From Phyto melanocephala (taxonomy: Eukaryota; Arthropoda; Insecta; Diptera; Rhinophoridae), in the NCBI GenBank assembly GCA_941918925.1, contig OW799236.1, positions 68,538,465 to 68,602,464 on the forward strand: a DNA stretch of 64,000 nucleotides, read 5' to 3'. A program made the position numbers and the translations under genes. How positions within the stretch are numbered: position 1 is the stretch's first letter; the number at the start of each line of letters is the position of its first letter. Below, in pieces: positions 47,605 to 59,108 of the stretch. Below the pieces are notes generated by a model that worked only from the letters and a program-made list of their open reading frames with translations, was not told the origin of the DNA and did not search any database.

Positions 47605-50027
47605 TTATACCCGCCACCAAAAAAATGGTGGGGGTATATTCATTTTGTCATTCCGTTTGTAACACATCGAAATATCCATTTTAGACCCCATAAAGTATAT
47701 ATATTCTGAATCAGGGTTTGATTTGATGACGATCTAGCTATGTCCGTCCGTCTGTCCGTCTGTCCGTCTGTCCGTCTGTCCGTCTGTCCGTCTGTCCGTC
47801 TGTCCGTCTGTCCGTCTGTTGAAAGCACGATAGAGGTCGCACCGAAAAAGCTAGGGGGCTCAAATTTTGCCAGAATCTTTCTTATAGACAAGGTTTGTTT
47901 GGTATTGAAAATGGGCTATATCGGAATATTAGGAAGAGAGTTATAGCTCGGAAAGCAAGAGTAGGTCGAAAAAACGGTGTCCTTCGCACATCGAATAAAA
48001 TGGAATTGTGTCCAGACGCATTAACGTAGAGTCATGAAACTTCGAATATATATTTACCGAGTCAAAAGAATATTTTTCCCTGAAAATCGCTTAAATCTAT
48101 GAATTAGGAAAAGAGTTATCGATCAAAATGTACGAAAATTTATACCGCACAGTGTATTTTTCGGTATATTTAAAAACAAAAACGTCATAAAAGCAACAAA
48201 ATTGAATGTACGACTCTGAAATTTTGCACACTTTGCTTTTTGGTGAGGCGGTTTTTTTGTGACGGAAAATCAATGTGCCACGCCCACTTTTACGCCCACC
48301 TCCCATATAACGTTTTACCTTAAATTCATATAATTTCTCTATAAATAAACATTTTGGAATAATAAAGGGCTATATTGAAACACCTAAGTTGTACTCAGTC
48401 GCAAAAATAACTTTGACACGCCTACTATAACGCCCACTTTTCACGTTATCTACCGTTAATGAAATTTAAAAGCTCATAAAACCGCCAAAATTAGAGGTAT
48501 GATGATAAAATTTGCTACCTCCATCCTTCTAGGCAATATCATTACTGTGCCAGAAAATTAAGGTGCCACGCCCACTTTTACGCCCACCTCCCATATAACG
48601 TTTTACCTTAAATTCATATAATTTCTCTATAAATAAACATTTTGGAATAATAAAGGGCTATATTGAAACACCTAAGTTGTACTCATTCGCAAAAATAACT
48701 TTGACACGCCCACTATAACGCCCACTTTTCACGTTATCTACCGTTAATGAAATTTAGAAGCTCATAAAACCGCCGAAATTAGAGGTATGATGATAAAATT
48801 TACTACATATATCCTCCTAGGCAGTGTCATCACTGTGCCAGAAAATTAAGGTGTCACGCCCATTTTTACGCCCTCCTCCCATATAACGTTTTAACTGAAA
48901 TTCATATAATTTCTCCATTAATATAGATTTTGGAATAATAAAGGGCTATATTGAAACACCTAAGTTGTACTCATTCGCAAAAATAACTTTGACACGCCTA
49001 CTATATCGCCAACTTTTCACGTTATACATAGCTAATGAAATTTAAAAATTAGAGGTATGATGATCAAATTTGCTACGTATATCCTTCTAATCAATGTTAT
49101 TGTTGTGCCAGAAAGTTTAGGTGACACGCTCACTTTAACGCCTACCTCCTATATAAAGGTTTATCTTAAATCCATGTAATCTATTGACAAAGTTTTTGGG
49201 AAAATAAAGGACTATATTGAAATATCTAAGTTGTATTTATTAGCACAAACTTTATTGACACGCCTACTTTAACGCCCACTTTCATTGAAAGACTCCATTT
49301 ACAAAAGCATTTTAGTAGCATATCGAAGTTATAAAGGGTGGTTAAATTTTAAGGACCGATGTTGAATTTAAATAAAACACAAATTATTTAGGATATTATT
49401 ATTACTTCTTTTTATAATGATAATATTTGTACGGTTCAATTATGTATTTAACAAAATATCGGCCAAATGGCCCCCCCATCCTTGGCGCCACTCCTCTATC
49501 TGATGGTCCAAATTTTCAATGACAATGTTGATGCTCAATTGTTGGGCATAATGATGAGTCGAGGTTGACTGCTCTTTTGCCACACTATCGCAAAAACCAG
49601 CAGTGGTTCCCATTCAACGAACTAAGAAATTTAAATATTTTTTACAATTCTCCCGATTGTGGATGAATTTGAATGATTATGTTGATCAAAAGAATTACGA
49701 AGTGCATCCCATTTTTATAAAAAACCTGAATAACTTTAAAGAGTTGCTCATTTGCGTATCTTTCTACGGATCAAATTGAGTAAGTTTGAGATTGAGAAAA
49801 GTCAAGTGAAATGCAGAAAACAAATCTAAAGACTAGGTGTAGTTCACCTTCAACATGGGCCCTTAAAATTTAACCACCCTCTACAAAGAAAGTGATACAT
49901 ATTTTATTATAAAGAGATTATTCCATAATGATTAACAAAATAATAAATATTGTGCTTTAAATGTACACAAAATTGGTGGTGGGTATAAAAGATTCGGCAC
50001 AGCCGAATATAGTGCTCTTACTTGTTT
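47605..50027 (-). mobile_element. Helentron-like element, copy F, inserted in the mariner
   Basis: Starts TTTTTATACCCGCCACC and ends GATTCGGCACAGCCGAATATAG plus CTCTTACTTGTTT. It has the longest (GTCCGTCT) tract of the window (47741-47820, about ten units), about three and a half ~288-bp units (48280-49330; markers at 48450, 48738 and a degraded one near 49026) and the passenger MITE at 49334-49881. It is flanked by T on both sides, as expected for T/T insertion without duplication. Confidence 0.9.
49334..49881 (-). mobile_element. Mariner-derived MITE inside copy F
   Basis: Termini AAGGGTGG and CCACCCTC with TA on both sides. It holds remnants of the helix-turn-helix and of the VAKE region. 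It is a relative of the mariner that surrounds copy F. Confidence 0.85.
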
Positions 50028-50059
50028 TATGATAATATCGGTATGGTTCAATTATGTAT

Positions 50060-50893
50060 GAAACAATATATCAGAAAAATTCGACTTCGGCGGCACTCCT
50101 TCATCCGATGGTCCAAATTTTCAATGTCGCTGAGGCCAATTGTCATCGCCAATACGTGACACAACATGGCTATTTAATTTGTCGCACAAAAGAGCCACTG
50201 TTTTGTTAGCTGTGTGCCAAGTGACACTGTGGGCCACAAAACGTTCGTTATCATCTCACGATAGCGAACACCATTCACAGAAACTGCCTGACCTACCTCA
50301 TTTTGAAAAAAATTCGGCTCGATTATGCCGCCAGCCCATAAACTGCACCAACCGCACAAGAGTCACTTTTTGTGGGTGCATTAATTTTTCGACAATCACT
50401 CTTGAATTATCATTGGTCCATATGCGAAAATATTTTCACCTCAGTGGATTCGTCAATAAGCCTCATCTACGGTTGCCACTTCTTGCCACCATTCTGACCA
50501 TTGACGACGTTTGGAATGCCCAAGAGGTCTTAGTTCTTGAGTCAATTGCACCTTATGAGCGTGTAAATGCAAGTCTTTACGTGAGAGGTGCAATTGTTGC
50601 GTACGACGACGAGGTGAGGTGGACGGCTCTTTAGCCACACTATCGCGAACAGCAGCAATATTTTTTACAGTACGAGCTGCACGACCTGCACAAAAATGCA
50701 CTAATATTTTTATATCTCCTACAGACCCGGTTTGCTCAAATTTTTCCACGATTTTTCCGATGGTACGCACATTTGGACGATTAAATTGACCGAAAAAATC
50801 ACGAAGTGCACGATATGCATTCTGATTTGAACACCCATTTCCGTTATAAGCCTGAAAAACTTTAACACGTTGCTCGATTGTGTATCTTTACAT
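50060..50893 (-). pseudogene. Decayed mariner (Tc1/mariner superfamily) transposase
   Basis: The ATG at 50893 is followed directly by a TAA, then TIEQRVKVFQAY, CSNQNAYRALRDFFGQFNRP, RTIGKIVEKFEQTGSV (paired helix-turn-helix), VKNIAAVRDSVAKEPSTSPRRR and HKVQLTQELRPLGH. The catalytic part is damaged: IWTNDNSRVIVEKLMHPQKVT, then in another frame WAGGIIEPNFFQNEVGQAVSVNGVRYREMI and VLWPT. The segment that should hold the second catalytic Asp (QQDGA-type) is deleted and HTANKTVALLCDKL follows. The first catalytic block (DEAHF-type) is also reduced. The copy cannot be active. It is the parent type of the MITEs in the Helentron-like copies. Confidence 0.85.
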
Positions 50894-51169
50894 GGTTTAA
50901 ATTGAGTTAGCCTGAAATTGAGAAGTGTCAAAAAAAATACAGAAAAAAACTTGACGCTTAGGTGTGGTTCAAATTCAACATCGGCCCTTGCAATTTTACC
51001 ACCCTTTATTTTATTTTTATTTTAATAAAAAGTAAGTAAGGGTATATCGGGAATAGTTTTCCTATCTAAACTAAGGTCAATGCTATTAACTTTCAAAATT
51101 TTAGACTCATAAATTCAGAAAATGCAAAAATGAATATAAAAATAATAAAATTTACATTTTGTCTTTAAT

Positions 51170-52480
51170 ACTAAAATCTTTAAAGTCAACATGGATTAAC
51201 AGGCAAAAAAAGGATATTTCTAGTCGCCAGTATAACACGTTAAACACACAAAAAGTACCATAAAAATGCCAAAAAGTTCCTTTTCGGTCCCCCATAATAT
51301 TTTAAGTCTTACTTCGTAAAAACACCTTGTTGAAAATTTTGAAATTCTAGCTTCATAAACGTTGAATATACAAAAAGTACTATAAAAATGCGAAAAAATG
51401 CCTTTTTTGGTCGCCCATATCATTTTCGGTCTCACCTTGTATCAATAGTCGATTATTTTAAAAATTCTAATTTCATAAACGTAGAGAATAACAAGAAGTA
51501 TCTTAAAAATATGAAAGAGTACATATTCTGTATATCTTAACATTTTCAGCCTTAGCTGGAATCAATTGTCCCTTCTTTCAGAAGTCTAGCATCATGAACG
51601 TAACAAATACAAAAAGTACCGCAAAAAAGGTAAAAAGTACCTTCTTGGTTGCTTATAATATTTTAAATCTCACCTCGCAAAACGTACCATAAAAATTTAA
51701 AAAAGAACTTTCTAGGTAGCCCATAGTGTTTCAGTCCCCATCGAATTAGTAGTAGATAGTTTTGAAAATATAGCTTAGTTAACGTTAAAAATACAAAAAG
51801 TGCCATAAAAATGCGAAAAAGTAAATTTTTGGTCGCCCATAAGGACACAACAGCGCCTTTTTTTCACAATTCTAGCTTCATTAACAAAGAAAATTCAAAA
51901 ACTACCGCAAAAAAGGTAAAAATACATTTTTAGTCGCCCATAACATTTTCACCTGGAATCAAGAGTGTCTTTTATTTTACAATTCTAGCTGCATAAGCGT
52001 AAAAAATTACAAAAATTACCTCTTTGGTCAACCGTAAAATTTTCAGTCTCACAGTCACTTATGTCAAAATTCTACAGCTTAAACGCAATACAAAAAGTAC
52101 CATGAAAAATTTGATAAGTACCTTTTTGGTCGCCCATAACATGTTCAGTCTAACCTGAAATCAAATGTCCTTTATTTTAAAATTCCAGCTTCATAAACGT
52201 AGATATCCAAAAATTGCCATGAAAAATTCAAAAAAGTACGTTTTTGGTCGCACCTTACATTTTCAGTCTTACCTGGAATCAATAGTTCTTGATCGTACAA
52301 TTCTAGCTTAATTAACGCATAAAATACAAAAATTACAAAATTCAAAAAATTACCTTTTTGGTCGCCATAACAAATTCAGCCTCCGCTCGGATCAATAGTT
52401 TCTAGCCTTATATACGTAGAATATACAAAAAGTACACAAAAAACAGAAAAGTACATTTTAGTGTTTTCCATATCAACGTG
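51170..52480. repeat. Degenerate tandem repeat family, unit about 120 bp
   Basis: About ten imperfect units. Recurrent blocks are ATACAAAAAGTACC, AAAAAGTACCTTTTTGGTCGCCCAT, CATTTTCAGTCTCACCTGGAATCAATAG and TTCTAGCTTCATAAACG. Units differ by substitutions and small deletions, so the array is old. It is followed by 52480-53190, which ends in (GTCA)n and CTTTTATATATATTGA, possibly the 3' end of a larger non-autonomous element beginning near 51030. Confidence 0.75.
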
Positions 52481-53739
52481 TGACAAAGTTCAAATATCTA
52501 CATATGTAACAAAATATTTTAATAGACATGATTTAAAGTGAGGAATTCTTCGCTTTTTTGTATAAAAGTAATTATGTACTAAAAAGTACCAAACTGTTTT
52601 CCCGATTTTTTCCCCTTTCTTCCCTGTTATGAATGTGCTTCCATTTTTTTTTTTTACCAAATTAAATTTTTTTTATGTATGCCTGCCCTGTAATTAGGAA
52701 TTATTCACATTTTCCGGTATTTTTCTCTTTTGGGTAGCTTTTTTATTTCCCTAATAATTTCACCTAAATATTTGTCCATAGTCTGTTAGGCAATAAAAAT
52801 TATCAAATTTTGTCCCAAAACTCTTTGCCGGTTAACTAACACAGTTTTAATTTTCTACCTGGCTTTATGTGTTTGGAAGTTACATAGGGTACCACAAAAG
52901 TACTAAATTATAGTTTTTACCCGTTATTACCCCTTAGGAATTGAAAATTAAAAAAAGGCCAGACAGCTTAATTTTTGTGTTAATTACAACACTTTTGCAT
53001 TTTAATCTGTGTCATTTTTAGTTTAGCATATCTAAGATTTCCGATTTTAACCTTTTTTACCCCCTGAAAATACGAATTTCGAAAGCAGAACACATTGTTG
53101 AAATTTCATGTCTCTAACTCTTTACGTTTGGGTTGCGCGATTATGCATCAGTCAGTCAGTCAGTTACGCTCCGCTTTTATATATATTGATTGTTTACCGA
53201 ACACTTCCAAGGATAAACTCTTCTAAAAAAATAATGAGTTGAAATTACTAAAATTCTGCTCTTTACTAGTTTGAATTTAGAATCTAAGCACACTTTAACA
53301 CGGTGATGTATTAGAGGCAAGTACTTTTCTCCCTTGGTTACAAATGTGGATGCAACTAAAAAATTTCATTTTATTGCATGAAATAACAACTTGATTTAGA
53401 TTTTCAGATTTTGTGAGTAGACATTACATCATTGTGGTAGACATTACTTCCTTTTCATATCCTCATATGTATAAATGCAATGAGAATCATAAAAATTTTT
53501 ACTACCAACAATTATACAGTGTTAATATAAAAGCAATTGTCTGAAAATTCAGCACTTATACGTCACACTGGAAAGACAGATGATTTGTACTAGTAATTCA
53601 AATATTTGTAGTTTAATAATAGCAAGTCAAAAAATAGGATATTGTTGAGCTATCATGGACTTACAGTATGGGGATCTCAGTTTTTTAATTTTAAAATAAG
53701 AACACGTTTTGTTTTTTTAAAGGATTGTAAAGAACACAT

Positions 53740-54480
53740 GGTCTGATTTTGTATGAAATATAACACCCAACAAATGAGACCCATTATTCATTTTATAAAA
53801 TTTTCCATGACTTTTTACCAAACATATGGATGTATCACAGCGATGACACGTTGAAATCATCTAGTTGAACCTACAAGAATTTCGTTATCACGATCTTTTA
53901 ACGAACACCGTTCACAATCACTGCAATTTTGGTTTCATATTTAAAAAAGTAAGGCCTTATCACACCACTTACCAAAATACTAAGTATTGCATAAGGATTT
54001 TCTAAGCCCCACAATAGACGATTTTGTGTTTTTACTAAGCCATTCGATAGAATGCGCTTCATTTAAAATTATGTTTTTGAAAAATAGGCACTGACTTCAA
54101 TATGCTTCACTACCAATTTAACGAGTTTAAGGAGCATCCAACGGTTTGTCAATTTGAGCTACTAATAAGCGGAATTTTGTATGTATTAAGGTAAAAATCT
54201 TTTGTAAAAATTCTGTGTATAGTGCTTCGTAAAATTTAAGGTTGTTGTGCCCGATTACTTAATGCCTTTAGATTTTTGACATCACTCTTGTTTACAATAG
54301 CAATGTTTTTAAGAGACTGGTCAGAACGATGACGTATATGAGTCTTGCTGTCCATAGCCGATACAGTTTTTTTTTTTGTTTGAACCATATTTGAATAGCT
54401 GACACATTAGGTACACCTTCTCGACTAAAAATTCTACAAAGTTTGCGAGCGATCTCATTATAACTTTCCATTATTTTTAG
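53740..54480 (-). pseudogene. Ancient mariner transposase remnant
   Basis: Minus strand, several frames: REGVPNVSAIQIWFKQ-like helix-turn-helix, a RSDQSLKNIAI segment, EWLSKNTKSSIVG (equivalent to the VNKQN..IWG block) and VIVNGVR (equivalent to VTVNGVRY). Spacing between the blocks fits a mariner transposase. There are many stops and shifts, and no TIRs were found. Confidence 0.5.
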
Positions 54481-54499
54481 TAATTAGTATAAATATATG

Positions 54500-55780
54500 T
54501 GCCAAATTTCAGAGTTGCAATTGGAAACAAAATAAACTCAATTTAAAAATACCATTGTTTAGTTACCATCTTAAATTTCTCCAGCTAATTTTTTTTTTTA
54601 TATTTTACTCAAGAATATTCAAAAAAAAAAATTTTTTTTTTACTAACCCAACTTTAGACATAAGGGCACGACAGCATTCTCACATGTTAAAATACATATT
54701 TTTCCAGAGTTATGGCCTGGCAATTTGCTATTTTTTTTTTATAAAATTCGAACACAAGCCAGCCAGTACATTATGCGCACATCCAATACAGTTTTTAACA
54801 ATCACCTTTTGATTTTTATGAATTTTTTTCATTTTATTATTATTCCTTTGTCGCAATATTGTTCAAAAAAGATTTTATTTTTACTGTGAAACCTTTTAAA
54901 TTACTTACTTTATGATTTTATTGTACCACAATTGCTTTTATATTATTTACAACCTTAAACATTCTGTTCACCTGCAGCTGCTTCTCAATATTTCTCCTTC
55001 CCTTTTCATTACTGGGCATCAGATAAAAAATAAGTGAAGACTTGTTGGCTTAACATTTTACAAAATGTCTTACAGATAAGCCTGTACTTTTGCAAATGAT
55101 TTATTAATGTTTTGTTTACTTTGATAAAATATTTAAAATTCTATAAAATTGACACAATAAATATGCGCTGGGCAAATCATATAAAACGAATAAAATATTG
55201 GGAGTAAATTAAGGTCAGTGAAAATTGAAGTGCCAAATAAGTTGAATAAGAAAAAAGGATCTTTTATAAGAACAAATAAAATAATGAGGGTTCCTGTTAA
55301 TTCAATTTAAGTGGGTTAAGAGATTTTTGTTGTGGTTTTCTGCGGAAATCGCTGTTGTATAACAGATTATTTTTACAAATATAACGAAAAGTCATCATTT
55401 GTGTTATTACTAAATATTTAAGTGTTAACATAGATTCTGTAAATGGACTTTAAAGCAAAAGAAAATAACAACAGGCTACGTTAATGAAAGAAGGATATAA
55501 AGGCAGCGAAAAAGCCGAAACTAACTCTTAAATTATTTTTGCATAGGAAATAATAGAAAGTTTAGCAAAAATTATCAAAAAAGTACTTTTCAAATCTGCT
55601 CTTAGAAATCAAGACCATGTTTGCTTAAAGTTTAGAGTGGAACAAAGAAAGTCCGTATCAAGCCAAGAAATCAAATAAAATTTTAATAAACCTGCATACC
55701 TTATAAGTTACCAACAGTGCCCTTCATTACTGTTCTGTTTGTTAAATGCCCTCTCAGAGTAAGAGTTTTTAGAATCTGCC
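54500..55780. other. AT-rich DNA, nothing recognised
   Basis: No supported gene or repeat. Confidence 0.55.
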
Positions 55781-56640
55781 TTTTTGTGTACATAAATTCA
55801 AATCAATTCAAAACGGAGTCAAATGGCCGAAAAGATCCTGATGTCAACCCATTAATATTTTCATGAAGTTTTCCATAACTTGGTCACAAAGGTTAGGGTC
55901 TATTTTCCTAATGATGTGCTGGAAACTGGAAATCACTCAGGAATTGTTTCTGATTTTTTCGTATAAAGCTAAGGCTTTACAAAACCCAACAAATTCGCGC
56001 GATGGTAAATCGTATCATATTTGGTTGACAGTTGGCATCATTGGTGCACTAAATAGATTGTTTGATGTGCGTTGTGTTAGGTGGCGCCACCGCATGTTGA
56101 CTAGATCATTGCCATTCAGTTGGGGCCACAAGAGATCCACTGCCATGTTCCTTTAACGAATACCTTTAACAATCTCTGCAAATTTTCTTTAACCTCAAAA
56201 AAATAACGCCCAAACATGCCGCATAGGCAAAATCCTCACAATGAAATTGATAATTATGGGTGAATTTAATTCTTGTTAATTGCATTAGGAATATCTGAGA
56301 CAAAAATTCGGCCATTTTGTGTATTCTTAAAGCCATTAAGTTTGAAATGCTGATAAAAGGATGTTTTGAAAATTTGCATTGATTTCAATCTGCTCAATGA
56401 ACCATTGAATGGATCGCTAGAGTTTGTCTGTTTAATTGTTTGGAATTTCTAAGTAAGCTGAATTTTGTACTTGTAAAGAAAGAGGTAAATTTTCTCAAAA
56501 TTTGAAATTTGATATTGTTGAGAACGATGCCGACGACACCCTCGTTTACAGAAGAACTGTTTTCAAGGGACGCTTTTTGCTTCATTTCTAGTAATCAGAT
56601 TAAACAAAACTGCTGCACAACTTTCAATTTGCCACTTGCG
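55780..56640 (-). pseudogene. Ancient mariner transposase remnant
   Basis: Minus strand with shifts: a KIQLTQ-like segment near 56450, NGFKNTQNGRIF (the VNKQN..IWG block), LLWPQLNGNDLVNM and TSNNLF (the FLWPxL..D..W and HTAN blocks), DLPSREFVGF (the DLTPLDFFLW block) and QVMENF near the C-terminus. The order is that of mariner transposase. It is heavily mutated, without recognisable TIRs. It may belong to the same old family as 53740-54480. Confidence 0.6.
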
Positions 56641-58580
56641 CAGAAAAATTACACTGAAGAAAGACTTTTGTGTCAATAAATAGTTTTGCCTACGTAAAGC
56701 ACAATATCTCCAAATGTCCTACAGATATAAAGAAAATTCTCATTGACGCTTCTCCTTTTCCACTTTTTAGAGCTTGTGCAGATTTTTTGCAGGCTTTTCT
56801 AAAGGACAGTGTGCAGTTAAAGTCATTATGGGGTTCTATTATGTCATATTTAAGACAGACCGTGTGCCACGCATACTCATTATTAGTTACATTTTTTTTG
56901 GATTCCCTACAACTGGATTTTTTCGTTTCAAACTTCCCTCTCACCAAGTTAAACTCATGCGCAAACTGTATATTTTTTCATCAGGCGTGGATTCAGGACA
57001 CACGTTTAGGGTCTTGTTAAAATATATTAAAGTTTGTTTTATGGCTTACAAAAAAAAAAATTACATTAAACTGAAGTATTCTTTCCTTCTTCCCCCTGTA
57101 TCGCTTAGCTTTCGATAAAAAAGCGCCAATATAACTTCTACATTCCATAAAATTTATGGTGGTACCAATTTTGATTTGTTATTACCATACAGGATATACA
57201 ATACATATATCAATATCTTTTCCAGAACCACCCGACACTTCTAGTAAATTTTTGATGAGGAGTAGACATTTGCTAATATGTGGATATGCCTGTTCGGTAT
57301 TCCATAATACTGAAATCGTATTGTTATTTTGATGACCTATATTATACTACAGCAATCCGGTCATCGAATATGTTTATGACAAAACGAAAGTTCTTCACAA
57401 AGATTTATAGGAATGCATGTCTTCACAGTGACTTCTGTCAATTTGTTTTTGTTGTGATTTCTGTCAATTTGTGTGTTTCTGTTCAATATGTTTTGTTGGT
57501 TGTTTTTATTTCCAAAATAGGACATATTTCCCCAAATTTACGTTTGTTTAAATGTACTAAGACTTATCCTAAATATTTAGCATTAAATTTATTAACTAAT
57601 AAAGTGTATGTTATATTAGATGGGGCTTTAGTAAGTGTAACATTATTTGTAGGTAAAATAAAGAATCCGGCAAACAAATGATTATTTTTAATTTATTGGT
57701 TTACAAAATTGTCTTTAAAATTGTACATCAATGACATGTGCAAACAATTTGATACGCTTCTGTAAATTAAATTTATCTAGAGTTAACCGACATATCTTTA
57801 AGGTACAACAAAATTATTGTATTTTCTTAAACAAATCCCTATACTATACGACGCCCTCAATATATTTATATAAATATGTAAAAGCTCTTATCACCTCTAC
57901 CATTAAATATTCCACCTAAAAGTTTCTGCAATACTTTCAAGTATCCTGTAAATTGTTAAGAATCAAAAGGAAACCGAAGAAAAAGTAAATATCTTTTAAA
58001 TCGATTTAAACAAGGCCAAGTTAACTGTACGGCAGTAAAGCAGGTAGGAAATGCAAACAGACATAAAATATATTTCGAATTACAAATGCTAAACACATAC
58101 AACATTTGCTAAGACCTTTATAACTACTATGTATGTTGGAATAACAAGAAGTAAACTACAATAGGAAGTGATGATAAAAACTAAGAAATAGTGATAGAAG
58201 TTGTGGAGAGAAAAGCCCTTTAAGTATTTAGTGCTTAAGACAGCAAATCATAAGCAGTTGACTTTATGCTGCTGTTTGACTTAAAGATTAGATATTATAA
58301 TTTTAAATTTTGTTCGTGCAAAAAAAAAAGAAAAAAATTAAAGGATAAACAAGAATGTGGGGAACCTTTAAACAATATTAAAGCTTTAGTTTGAGATATG
58401 TCTAATATTATTTTACAATATTAGAATTGTTATTTAATATGTGAAATATTTTTCGTGTATTTTATTAAAATGTATTTTTTTTCGATTAGTATTAAATTAC
58501 AAACAAAAACCAAATTTATTTAAAAATATATTTTCTTTTGTATGTGTATACTCCGTTCAATATTTGTCGTGAATATAAAC
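56641..58580. other. AT-rich DNA, nothing firmly recognised
   Basis: Several frames of 60-130 codons (for example 57280-57681, plus strand) lack motifs and have AT-driven composition. A short internal duplication (GACTTCTGTCAATTTGT/GATTTCTGTCAATTTGT) lies at 57430-57470. Confidence 0.5.
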
Positions 58581-59108
58581 AAAGGGTCCGCCAAATAATT
58601 TTTTTTTTTGAAGATGCTATAAAAAAAAGTGTAGCTTCGGCTATGTGGCACGCAGCGCCAGTCTGTTAAAACCAAATATTGGAAATATCCTCCTCTTCCA
58701 TTTTTGTGAACAAAAATCCGTTGACTACGGCCACTCCTTGCTCATTTTCGAAGAAAAATGCCCCAATTATGCCTCTGGACTTAAATCCGCACCAAACAGT
58801 GACTCGTTTTAAATGTATCGGCTTTTAAATGTGTGCGTGCGGGTTTTCTGTGCCCCAAATGCGACAGTTTTGCTTATTTACATACCAGCCGAGATCAAAA
58901 TGAGCTTCATCTGAAAAGATAATTTTTTTGGCAAAATCAGCCAAAGAAATGTCGCAATATTTTCCAGTGTTGTTCAAGCGTATACACAACCATATTCGTT
59001 CAGCGGAAAGATAAAACTAATTATCTGTCCAATTGGACATGAGCTAAGTGTTACCAATTACGAAATAAGCACTAATTGATAAAAAAAACGTTAGATTGCG
59101 GACCCTTT
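58581..59108 (-). mobile_element. Deleted mariner element with a transposase fragment
   Basis: Ends AAAGGGTCCGC (58581) and, inverted, AAAGGGTCCGC (59108), a perfect 11-bp TIR. Between them, on the minus strand, is the catalytic core fragment: IIFSDEAHFDLGWYVNKQNCRIWG (first catalytic Asp present), a stop before KPIHLKRVTVWCG, then GIIGAFFFENEQGVAVVNG. The DNA-binding domain and the C-terminal third are missing. The TIR and sequence differ from the 47527-51006 family. Confidence 0.8.

Larger units (their letters stand above)
47527..51006 (-). mobile_element. Mariner transposon carrying a nested Helentron-like element
   Basis: The left end AAGGGTGGTTAAG (47527, TA before it) and the right end, inverted, AAGGGTGGTAAAATTG (51006, TA after it) are the TIRs of the mariner family whose MITE is found in copies B, D, E and F. 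The left arm runs to about 47604, stops at copy F and resumes at about 50028 (CGGTATGGTTCAATTATG). Without copy F the element is about 1.06 kb, so it also has deletions. It encodes the decayed transposase at 50060-50893. Confidence 0.85.

Noticed and set aside
47640..47891. Frame with QTDRRTDG repeats
   Set aside because: Produced by the (GTCCGTCT)n tract inside copy F.
50140..50634. Plus-strand 164-codon frame
   Set aside because: It is the antisense shadow of the mariner transposase on the minus strand.
57280..57919. Frames of 133 and 62 codons as genes
   Set aside because: AT-driven composition, a short internal duplication and no recognisable domain.
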